Assembly: GCA_016858145.1 (NCBI GenBank)
Contig: JAEHOE010000046.1
Coordinates: 62,001 to 126,000, forward strand
Source: Edaphochlamys debaryana
Lineage: Eukaryota > Chlorophyta > Chlorophyceae > Chlamydomonadales
Direction of reading: 5' to 3'
DNA length: 64,000 bases
Position numbers and translations under genes: made by a program
Part shown: piece after piece, positions 1 through 8,635 of the stretch
How the letters are laid out: every line of letters starts with the position of its first letter
Position numbering within the stretch: the stretch's first letter is position 1
The notes under the pieces: generated by a model
The model's input: the letters and a program-made list of their open reading frames with translations, nothing else
Databases searched by the model: none
Told to the model about the DNA's origin: nothing

Positions 1-116
1 CTGGTGGGCGAGGGGTGGGGCGGGCGAGCGGGATGCAGGAGCTGGGATACAGGGACCAGGCAGTACAGGCCACATAAGCACGTCGCTGCTGCGCCGACCC
101 ACCCACCCGTCTCCAG

Positions 117-1328
117 GAACCCCGAGAGCGGTGCCGCGGTGCTGCGGCGGTTGGTCCCCGGCCTCGACGCATTCGACCAGGAACGCAAGTGAGAGGAGGG
201 AGACGACTGGTGGGGGACGAGGCGCAATTTGGGGCAGGGTTGTGTGCTGAGGAGACACCAGTTCCTTGCCGCCGGTTTGATGCCCGACCCACATCGTCCT
301 AGTCCCCATGCGCATGTGGGAACCACATCCCCCTCCCCCCCCCGCCCCAGGTCCCTGCTCCTGGCCGTTGCCTCTGAGCTGGAGGCCGCGGCGCCCCGGC
401 TGCGGGCGGCCCCGCGCCAGGTCTGCCACGCAGACGCCAACGACGACAACGTGCTGGTGGGTTGGCGGTTAGGCGGTTGGGTGGTTGGGCTGCTGGCAGC
501 TTGTCATGCGCATCGCATAACACGCATCATCCCTTCTTCGCCCAACTACCCCACCTCCCGATCCCCCACCCCACCCCGCAGCTCAGCCCCGATGGGGCCT
601 CCGTGGTGGGGCTGATTGACTTTGGCGACATGGGCTCCATGCCACGTGTGTGTGAGGTGGCCATCGCCATGCTGTACACCATGCTGCTGGCAGACAATCG
701 CTCGTACGGCCGTACGAGTACGGCAGCTGCCGGCGGCACGGCTGAGCAGGGCCCGGAAGCCCAGGAGGAGGAGGCGGAGGAGGCGACCCTGCGTCGTCTG
801 CTGGGGGCGGCGGGGCAGCTGCTGGTGAGGGCAAGGACGGTTGAGAAGGGCATGTATGTCCGTCCCCGCCCCGACCTACGTCGTCCCCTACCTGAACCAT
901 CCCATCCCCGCATCCCCCGCACCCCCCTTCCCCCAGTCCGGCTACCTGTCCCTGGTGCCCCTGTCCCCCCCCGAGCTGGCCCTGCTGCCGCTGCTGCTGC
1001 GGGGCCGCCTGGCGCAGAGCCTGGCGCTGGGGGCGGCCAGCGTGGAGGTGGACCCGGGGAACGCAGGGTACCTGCTGGCCACGCAGAGGTGGGAGGGGGA
1101 GGGAGGGGAGGGGGGCTGGGGCCGCAAAGCAGCCGACCCACATCGTGCAAGCACTGCTGAATACTAGGTTGATTCACACCGTCCATTCGAGTGCTCCCTC
1201 CGTCTCTGCCCCACTACACCCACCCACCCCGTAGGCCCGGTTGGCGGCTCATCCGCCTGCTGGCCCCCGGGCGGGTGGCTGGCGAGGAGCAGCTGCTGGG
1301 GTGGCTGCGGGGGGCGGAGGGGGGGTAG
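117..1328 (+). CDS. Hydroxylysine kinase-like APH-fold phosphotransferase, copy A (3' part only)
   Basis: This is the 3' part of a multi-exon gene truncated by the window edge. Exons: 117-188, 351-456, 582-824, 937-1088, 1235-1328 (stop TAG 1326). The protein carries a Brenner-type catalytic motif HADANDDN and, one intron later, the metal-binding segment GLIDFGDM followed by RVCEVAIAMLYTML. The C-terminus (QSLALGAAS...GYLLATQ, then PGWRLIRLL) resembles the end of animal hydroxylysine kinase HYKK/AGPHD1 of the aminoglycoside-phosphotransferase family, which phosphorylates 5-hydroxylysine with GTP. The family usually has HGD; both copies here have HAD, while the catalytic Asp and the Asn are kept. 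The fold family is confident, the substrate is inferred. Confidence 0.75.
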
Positions 1329-1647
1329 CAGGGTATCGATTGAGCACGTAGCGACCAGATGCTCGTAGCGCTATCCTTCAGAGTCTGACGGATAGCGGTA
1401 GTCGCGAGAGCTGGGGCGGGGTGGTGTAGCGTAGCGGCCAGGCGCTTGAATGCGCTGAAATAACAAACATGGGGGGTGTCTGATACCTAACGGCAGCGGT
1501 GCGAGCGGAGAGGGGCGGGGGCAGAGGGACGGTGCGGCGGGTCAACAGGGCGGGTGCGTCGAGCTGCGTTGACCGCCTGGCGTTGACCGCCGATGTCGTG
1601 AGTCGCCGGCGCTGTTGTCCCCCCTGTCTCCTGCGCCCATCCACTGC

Positions 1648-1652
1648 TGTAA
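1648..1652 (+). terminator. TGTAA poly(A) signal of kinase copy A
   Basis: TGTAA is the usual chlorophycean polyadenylation signal. It lies 320 nt after the stop in CTGCTGTAATCACACCTAG, a context conserved in unit B at 8286. Confidence 0.6.
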
Positions 1653-1801
1653 TCACACCTAGTCGATCTGCCTATCCGCTTCTTCTCGTGATCAAGCTGC
1701 ACAGCCACACTCCCCGCCGCGACGCGCTCAGGAGCTTGGAGCGGTACCCCCGTAGATGCCCCGCCCGCGGCTCAACGGGTCGTAGCAGCTGCACCAGACA
1801 G

Positions 1802-1962
1802 GTGAGCAGAGGGCTACGGTGAGGGGAAGCTCTAGGCCGAGTCGCGCGAAACCTGGGTGGGCGCGAGCTGCTGGGGGCTGTTGCGCCTGGCTGTTGCGGG
1901 CTGAGACCACCCTCGCGCCTGACGGCACGCTTTGCCCCTGTACTGCTGGTTGCTCTGCGCAG
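1802..1962 (+). other. 5'-leader intron of unknown gene, copy A
   Basis: The donor ACAG/GTGAGC at 1802 and the acceptor TGCGCAG/GTGCT ending at 1962 lie upstream of the ATG at 1995. The same donor and acceptor exist in unit B (8439-8602), so a 5'-UTR intron is likely and the promoter should lie within about 1655-1790, just behind the poly(A) signal of the kinase gene. Confidence 0.5.
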
Positions 1963-1994
1963 GTGCTGGGGTGCTTGGAGGTCACACACGCGTG

Positions 1995-4448
1995 ATGCCT
2001 CGGAGGGACGCGGGTGGCGCGGCCTCGCGCGCTGCGGGCTCGGCCGCGGGCGCCGCGCGCTCCCGCGGCTCGGCCGCTGCCTCGCTGCTGCCGGCGTCCC
2101 TTCGCACCGCTCTGCAGCAGCTGCCGCGTGTCGCAGAGGAGCTGCTGGGGAAGCAGCGGGGCCGCCCGACGGACGCCCTTGGCGTCCTAGAGAAGGAGCT
2201 GCGTGCGTTGCCAAGCGACTGCCCTCCCCACGCCGCTGCCCTGGCGGAGCTCCTGTCGACCCATTCGGATGCAGCGAAGGCACTGCTGCGGCTGCACGCA
2301 GCGGCACTACGACAGGGCGAAGGGGCAGGGCAGGGGTCTGCGGGGGAGCACAGCGGCGGTGGCAGCGGCAGCGGCGGCAACGGCGGCAAGGGTGGCAGCG
2401 GCAGCTCTAAAGGCCTAGTTTGGGACGTTGCTCTCAGTGCGGCGGTATGCCTGCCGTACCGCTGCCTCCCGCTGCCCCCCTCGCGGCACGCGCTGACCGT
2501 GCTGCGCTTCGTGCGGGCTATGCTGCGGGGTCAGACGCTGCACGCATTCAGCCGCCGGCTCGCGGCGGCGGCCTCCGCCCTCGAGAGCGCCAGCAAGAGC
2601 CACGGCTCTGAGTCCGGTGCATCCGCTTATGCCGTGGACAAGGCGCGGACGGCCTTCGATATCCTCATGGATCACCTGTCATTGTTCTTCACCGTCCTGC
2701 TGCTCCCCAAGGAGGGCCCGGGCGCACCGACCCACATCGCTCCGCCGCCGGAGCTGGTGGCTGCGGTGGCGTCAGAGCGGGCTGCGGGCGTGGAGGAGCT
2801 GGCTCGGGGCCTGGCGGAGAGCAGCGTCCTGGAGCACGCGGCGAGGGTGCTGCTGCTGCTGCAGGCGAGGGGGCCGCACGCGGTGCGGCCGCAGGTGCGC
2901 TCTACCGCAACCGTCCCAAGGGAGGTATGCGATGTGCTCTTCCAAGTCGCCAAGCACGTCGGGGCATTCTATGTTGCGAAGGAGGATGTGGAGAGCGTCA
3001 GCGGGCTCCAAATAGGCTGCAACCGACCCGCCGCCGGCGTCATGCTGCGCACGGCGCTCAGCGGTCGCTGCGTGCAGACCGCCGTACTGGTGTACGGCGT
3101 GGGCACGCTGCGGCTGGTCGACCGCGGCCCCACTTACGGGCTGCCGGCGGCGCTGCAGACCGCCGGCCTCGCCATGTGCGATGTGGGGAAGCGCGAGGGC
3201 GACGCCCAAGTCCTTCGCTTGCTGCTCGGTCAGCTGGGCTCCAGCGGCGCCCTGCCGCCGCCCGGGCCTGGTGGATCCCTGGAGCTGGCCCTGCGCGTGG
3301 GCCGGGCGGCCGTGAGCACGGCGTGGTGGCAGCACTCATCGGCAATCGCTACCGACCCCAGCATCACACCCCCGCCGCGCCCGGCCGTGCCCCTGGCACT
3401 GGACTCCCTTTCGGCGGTGCGGCTGGCCGTGGCGGCTCTGACCCGCGGCCGGGAGCTGTTGCCGGCGCAGGACGCAACGCCGCAGCGGGCAGAGCGGCGA
3501 GTGGAGTGGTGGGAGCTGGCGGTTTCGACGCTCGTCTTCGGCTTCATGCGCCAGCCGCGGCAGGAGGCGGCCACGCTGCGGAGACTCATGGCGGGTGTCA
3601 TGCTGCGGCAAGTTACCGGCCTCATGGTCGCGCCCATCATCGCCACGTGGCCGGACTGCCGCTTGGGTAAGCATGGGCGCTGGGGCCGCCAAGTAAGCAT
3701 GCCATGTTGTACCGGTAGTGGAGAAGGGAGGTCACGACGAAAGGAGGATGCCGGGTTCCGCTCGCAGGGGACCCCTTCCTTGAGCCGCACCTCACCTTAT
3801 CCCTCTCGCCTACTCCCTCGCCCCCAGACCTGGACGCCCGCCCTGCCGGCCGAGCCCCCCGCTGAGGTGGCGGCGGCGCTGGCGGGCGGGCTGCTTCGCG
3901 GCCTGGTGCAGCTCAACAAGCACACGGTCCGCACCCTCGACACCGCGGACCCCGCCATGCTAAAGCTCCTCGCCGCCTGCGATCGGGCCAGCCCGGGCGG
4001 CGGCGGCTTCACGCTCTTCCTCGTGCCGCTCCTGGCGTACGGAGAGCCGGAGCAGGTCGGGCCGTTCCTGGAGACGATCGGGCTGCTGGGCGGGCTGGTG
4101 GAGCCGGCGGACCTGCACCTGCTGCCGGAGCGCTCGCTGGGACGGCAGCTGGGCGCCTTCGCCGCGGCCCTGCCCGCCAAGGTGACGGCGCCGGTGCGCG
4201 AGGCGGCGGCGGCCTTCCTTGCCGCCGCTGATGCGGCGCTGGCGACGTACTGGCCCACCGTGACGGAGGCGTCGCGAAAGCTCACCACTCCGGCCCAGAA
4301 GCAGCTGAGCGACATGGTGTCGTTCGCGTTGGAGCTGTGGCGTTGCTCGCGGCGGCCGGCGCCACGGGCGCAGCGCAAGTACCGCTTCGCCCCCGTCTGG
4401 GAGGGGGTGCTGGAGGGAGGCGGAGACTGGGAGGGGAGGGGAAACTAG
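1995..4448 (+). CDS. Unrecognised protein, tandem copy A (possible frameshift at the intron)
   Basis: I do not recognise this gene. The start MPRRDAGGAASRAAGS is identical to copy B. The protein is Ala/Leu-rich and probably largely helical, with alignable blocks such as HAVQP/HAVRP, VYGVGTLRLVDRGPTYGLP and LVQLNKH. Copy B has an intron whose donor matches 3667 (GTAAGC) and acceptor matches 3827 here. In copy A exon 2 carries 4 extra nucleotides near 3840, so removal of 3667-3827 leads to a TGA soon afterwards. The frame stays open to 4448 (817 codons) only if those 161 nt are retained. Either this copy uses an exonised intron or it is a decaying paralogue. The C-terminus also runs about 10-15 residues past the copy B end. 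Confidence 0.55.
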   Translation: MPRRDAGGAASRAAGSAAGAARSRGSAAASLLPASLRTALQQLPRVAEELLGKQRGRPTDALGVLEKELRALPSDCPPHAAALAELLSTHSDAAKALLRLHAAALRQGEGAGQGSAGEHSGGGSGSGGNGGKGGSGSSKGLVWDVALSAAVCLPYRCLPLPPSRHALTVLRFVRAMLRGQTLHAFSRRLAAAASALESASKSHGSESGASAYAVDKARTAFDILMDHLSLFFTVLLLPKEGPGAPTHIAPPPELVAAVASERAAGVEELARGLAESSVLEHAARVLLLLQARGPHAVRPQVRSTATVPREVCDVLFQVAKHVGAFYVAKEDVESVSGLQIGCNRPAAGVMLRTALSGRCVQTAVLVYGVGTLRLVDRGPTYGLPAALQTAGLAMCDVGKREGDAQVLRLLLGQLGSSGALPPPGPGGSLELALRVGRAAVSTAWWQHSSAIATDPSITPPPRPAVPLALDSLSAVRLAVAALTRGRELLPAQDATPQRAERRVEWWELAVSTLVFGFMRQPRQEAATLRRLMAGVMLRQVTGLMVAPIIATWPDCRLGKHGRWGRQVSMPCCTGSGEGRSRRKEDAGFRSQGTPSLSRTSPYPSRLLPRPQTWTPALPAEPPAEVAAALAGGLLRGLVQLNKHTVRTLDTADPAMLKLLAACDRASPGGGGFTLFLVPLLAYGEPEQVGPFLETIGLLGGLVEPADLHLLPERSLGRQLGAFAAALPAKVTAPVREAAAAFLAAADAALATYWPTVTEASRKLTTPAQKQLSDMVSFALELWRCSRRPAPRAQRKYRFAPVWEGVLEGGGDWEGRGN

Positions 4449-5237
4449 CGGCCGCCGCCGCCGCACCGCCGTGCTTCCAGCGGCAGGGCCTTGAGCGCTT
4501 GAGCCGGCTTGAGTGCGTCGGGCGTCGCCTACAGTTTCCGAGTTCCGGCGCCGCTGGTTGAAGTGCCGCGGCCCCAGCGCCGCCCCAAGCGATTGTTACC
4601 GGTATGGCGCTGGGAAGAGGCGCAAGGCGGGTGCAGGCGGGCAGGCCTTCGGACTTGCACATTAGGTAGTTAGATGGCTTGTCAGTACTGCGTGAGACGA
4701 TGGCAGAAGTTGGGTGCATATTGGCAGTGCAGGTGCAGGCAAGGGGAACATTAGCACTAGTAGGGCGGATAAGGTGAATGTACTGGTGGCGGCACTGGGG
4801 GAGGTGTGGTTTTGGAGAGGGGTGCGGAGACCGGTGGCGGTTAGGAGGTAGTGGCGGGACGGAGGAGGGCGGAGGTCTGGCCCGCATGGGCGGGATCCTG
4901 GTGGCAAGGATCCTGAGGGAACGTGTTGCGATCGCCACGACGCGTACCGCTTTTTTAGCCGTCCATTTGCGCACAGTTACTGAAGAGAGGACGCGCTTGC
5001 ACAACGCATGCGCGACGAAGCCCTGCGACCCAACGCACTTTGACTAGGTCCAGGGTTTGGCTGATTGGTCCCGCTATATGCACTGACAGGGAATTTATAA
5101 GCGTTTAGTGAGCTCCAGCCACATAAACCTGCTGAACGCACGAGCGCAAGGTCGTGGATGCCGCGGGCGACAGCGATGGCGCCACGCCTGTAAGCCGCAG
5201 CTATGCGCTCCATCCCACTGATTGCCTGACGCTGAAG
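4449..5237. other. Spacer between duplication units
   Basis: I see no convincing coding segment here. It should hold the 3'-UTR of unknown gene copy A and the promoter of kinase copy B. Composition is slightly less GC-rich near 4900-5150. No TGTAA was found. Confidence 0.4.
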
Positions 5238-8057
5238 ATGAGCGGGAGAGGAGGGCCAGTGGCTACACCTGACCGTTCGCACGCAGCCAACACCCACGAG
5301 TCGCCCACCCCTTGCCGTCCCTTGCATGCCCCTCGCACTGCACCTCACTCCCCCTCTCAGGCGCAGCCCCAGCGTCACGGCCACCGCCCCTTCCTTGGGC
5401 CCGCGCAAGCACTGTACCTGGCTCGCCACCCCTTCGGCATCCACCCAGTCCCGGCCCCAGCCGCCCAGGGCCAGGCGTACCCCAGTACACCCTCCCCAAC
5501 CGACCGGGCCCCTCGCGAGCCGAGCTGTCGGGAGCTGCCCAGCTACGATGACCGTAACTTCCTGGTGTCGGGCTACGCGTGAGGCCCGGACGGGCCTGGC
5601 AGTACCAGCAGTAGCAGCGGCCCGGGGCGGGGCCGGGCGGTGCGTGTGGTGGTCAAGGTGCACAGCACGCAGGACAGCGGCCGCATGGAGCAGCTGCAGG
5701 TGGGGGAGCAGGGTCCTGAGGCACCTGCTTTTCTGTTGGGCGTCAACCGTGCTGGCCCTTGGTGTGGGTTCAGGGCGGAGTGGGGAGTCCCGGCACAGGA
5801 TGCCCAATTAAAGTTACCTGTCCCCGCAAACCCACCACTCCGGCAGACCATGGATGAGGCGCTGGCGCGGCTGGGCAGCAGGGGCGTAGCAACCAATGGC
5901 CCCCTGCCGCTTCTGCCATTCGCCGCTTTGGGGGCCCAGCCCTCGTCCTTTGCCCCAGCCTCCGGGCCAAATGCAGCTTCGGGCTTGGGGGAGGAAGGGT
6001 TCGTGCCGACCCTGCTGACCCGCCCGCCCGCCCCCTGACCCTGCTAGCCAAGTAGGGTCCGGCAGCCTTGGCGAGACATCACCAGCCGGTGCAGACGCCG
6101 ATGCCGGCCCCCTGAGCTGCTGGGCGCTGCTGCCCTGCACGTGCCACCCCGCAAGGGAAGCCGCGGAGGGGAGCGGCACCGCCGGCAGCAGAGCCGGCGG
6201 GGGCGGGGCCGGCCACGTCTGGCACTGGCACGTGGTGCCGTGCCTCAGCTTCGCGCCTGGGGCTATGCTGTCGTCCGCAAAGATGCCGGTGGGTGGGAGA
6301 CTGGGAGTGGACCGATTGGGCATGTGGACGTGGGTTTGGCGAGTTGCGGAAGTGGGCTGCCGTCGGGTGATTGGTGTAGATGAGTGAGGCAGTATGTGCC
6401 CCTGCGTGCACGCGCCCTCGATACTGGTTGATGGAGTGGTGTCAGCATGTGCCTCGGGGGTGTGGGGCGGGCTGCGGGAGAGATGCTCGTTGCGTTGCCG
6501 CCGTTGTCCCCTCCTCAACCCTTCTACTCCCTCGTGTGCGTTTGCCCCCGGCCTCCCTGACCCTCCAGACCCCGGCCCTGTGTTGCTCCCTCGGGGAACT
6601 CATGGGCCGAGTAACGCTCGCGCTGGAGGGGTGGGCGCCGCCCGCCCTGCAGCGAGCGGGGCACGACTGGTGGGCGTCGGGGCGGGGTGGGGCGGGCGAG
6701 ATGCAAGACGGAGGGAGGCAGACAGGGGGCGATCCTGAGGGGCGGCCGGGGCTCAGCACAAAGGTCTGGGCGGGCGGGTGGGTGGATGCGCTTCCACATC
6801 CAACTCTGCCCCCAACCACCCACCCGTCTCCAGGCGCCCTGAGAGCAGTGCCGCCGTGCTGCGGCGGTTGGTCCCCGGCCTCGACGCATTCGACCAGGAA
6901 CGCAAGTGAGCCGGGGAGAGGCATAGGAGCCGGGCGCAGGGTAGGGGCGTGCGCTGGGCATACGCGAGCAGACCCACATCGCCCCCGTCGCCGTGCGAAT
7001 GTTGAGAGGTACATGCCGTGACGCTCCCTTCCCCATCCCCCGCCCCAGGTCCTTGCTCCTGGCCGTTGCCTCTGAGCTGGAGGCCGCGGCGCCCCGGCTG
7101 CGGGCGGCCCCGCGCCAGGTCTGCCACGCAGACGCCAACGACGACAACGTGCTGGTGGGTTGGCGGTTAGGCGGTTGGGTGGTTGGGCTGCTGGCAGCTT
7201 GTCATGCGCATCGCATAACACGCATCATCCCTTCTTCGCCCAACTACCCCACCCCCCGATCCCCCCTACCGCCCCACAGCTCAGCCCCGATGGGGCCTCC
7301 GTGGTGGGGCTGATTGACTTTGGCGACATGGGCTCCATGCCACGTGTGTGTGAGGTGGCCATCGCCATGCTGTACACCATGCTGCTGGCAGACAATCGCT
7401 CGTACGGCCGTACGAGTACGGCAGCTGCCGGCGGCACGGCTGAGCAGGGCCCGGAAGCCCAGGAGGAGGAGGCGGAGGAGGCGACCCTGCGTCGTCTGCT
7501 GGAGGCGGCGGGGCAGCTGCTGGTGAGGGCAAGGACGGTTGAAAAGGGCATGTATGTCCGTCCCCGCCCCGACCTACGTCGTCCCCTACCTGAACCATCC
7601 CATCCCCGCATCCCCCGCACCCCCCTCCCCCCAGTCCGGCTACCTGTCCCTGGTGCCCCTGTCCCCCCCCGAGCTGGCCCTGCTGCCGCTGCTGCTGCGG
7701 GGCCGCCTGGCGCAGAGCCTGGCGCTGGGGGCGGCCAGCGTGGAGGCGGACCTGGGGAACGCAGGGTACCTGCTGGCCACGCAGAGGTGGTAAGGGGAGG
7801 GGATGGGCGGGGATGGATGGTTTCATGCTGCCCTTGGCCTGCGTGCCCCCGAGCGGCCGACCCACATCGCCTGCCATGAGTGGTTGCCCTCCACGCCCCC
7901 ATGCCACCTTGCTATCATCGCCACCCATACCTCCGCCCCATTTGGCTACACGCCGCCCGGCAGGCCCGGTTGGCGCCTTATCCGCCTGCTGGCCCCCGGG
8001 CGGGTGGCTGGCGAGGGGCAGCTGCTTGGGTGGCTGCGGGGGGCGGATGGGGGGTAG
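5238..8057 (+). CDS. Hydroxylysine kinase-like APH-fold phosphotransferase, copy B (possibly disrupted)
   Basis: The N-lobe is visible: ELPSYDDRNFLVSG near 5536-5576 matches the HYKK/AGPHD1 segment LPSYDDQNF, and VRVVVKVH at 5641-5664 supplies the nucleotide-binding Lys. Between them, in the same frame, is a TGA at 5580-5582 with no plausible intron to remove it. Further exons: to 5699, from 5847, a segment around 6061-6288 in another frame, then 6569-6669, 6834-6905, 7049-7154, 7280-7522, 7635-7786, 7964-8057 (stop TAG). The 3' exons are intact, with HADANDDN and IDFGDM. The 5' start is uncertain (ATG 5238 is one option), and the junction between the exon at 5847 and that ending about 6288 could not be closed. 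It may be a pseudogene or carry a sequence error. Confidence 0.6.
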
Positions 8058-8285
8058 CAGGGTATCGATTGAGCACGTAGCGGCCAGATGCTTGTAGCGC
8101 TATCCTTCAGAGTCCGACGGATAGCGGTAGTCGCGGGAGCTGAGAGGGGCGGGGGCAGATTAACGGTGCGGCCAGGGGATGGGGGGTCAACGTTGACCAG
8201 CGTTGACCACCGGGCATTGACCGCCGAGTCACCGGCCCTACTCTTCGGGCTGTTGTTTCCCATTACTCCTGCGCCAATCCACTGC

Positions 8286-8290
8286 TGTAA
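8286..8290 (+). terminator. TGTAA poly(A) signal of kinase copy B
   Basis: It lies 229 nt after the stop, in the same context as 1648-1652 of unit A. The next gene's leader begins shortly after, so the two genes are closely packed head to tail. Confidence 0.6.
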
Positions 8291-8438
8291 TTACACCTAG
8301 TCGACTTGCCTATCCGCTTCTCCTCGGAATCGAGCTGCACATCCACACTCCCCGCCGCGACGCGCTCTGGAGCTAGGTGGAGCGCGGTGATGCCCCGCCC
8401 GCGGCTCAACGGTTGTTAGCAGCTGCACCAGACAGCAG

Positions 8439-8602
8439 GTGAGCAGTGAGCTAGGGAAGGGAGAGCTTTAGGCCGAGTCGCGAGAAGGCTGGGGGTGCGC
8501 GCGAGCTGCTCAGCAGAGCTGTTGCGACTGGCTGTTGCGGGCTCAGATCTCGCGCGCGCCTGACCGCACTCTTGCCTCTGTGCTGCTGGTTTCCCTGCGC
8601 AG
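8439..8602 (+). other. 5'-leader intron of unknown gene, copy B
   Basis: The donor GACAGCAG/GTGAGC and acceptor CTGCGCAG/GTGCTAGG match the leader intron of copy A at 1802-1962. Confidence 0.5.
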
Positions 8603-8635
8603 GTGCTAGGGTGCTTGGAGGATACACGCGCGGGG

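Larger units (their letters stand above)
117..4448 (+). repeat. Tandem duplication unit A (kinase-like gene + unknown gene)
   Basis: This is the left copy of a duplicated block. The kinase exons at 351-456, 582-824, 937-1088 and 1235-1328 recur at 7049-7154, 7280-7522, 7635-7786 and 7964-8057 with identical lengths (106, 243, 152, 94 nt). The following gene starts at 1995 here and at 8636 in the other copy, giving an offset of about 6.64-6.73 kb. Introns and the intergenic spacer are also alignable, including the TGTAA signal and a 5'-leader intron. The true left edge lies outside the window, because the 5' part of the kinase gene is seen only in unit B. Confidence 0.9.

Noticed and set aside
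527..1186. Long antisense frames across the kinase exons (and equivalents at 7225-7902)
   Set aside because: They are complementary-strand shadows of the coding exons caused by high third-position GC; the + strand carries the conserved motifs.
5238..5255. MSGRGG start resembling histone H4
   Set aside because: Only six residues agree; the following sequence is not histone.
5580..5582. TGA as a selenocysteine codon
   Set aside because: HYKK-type kinases are not known selenoproteins and the position is a variable loop; no SECIS structure was recognised by eye.
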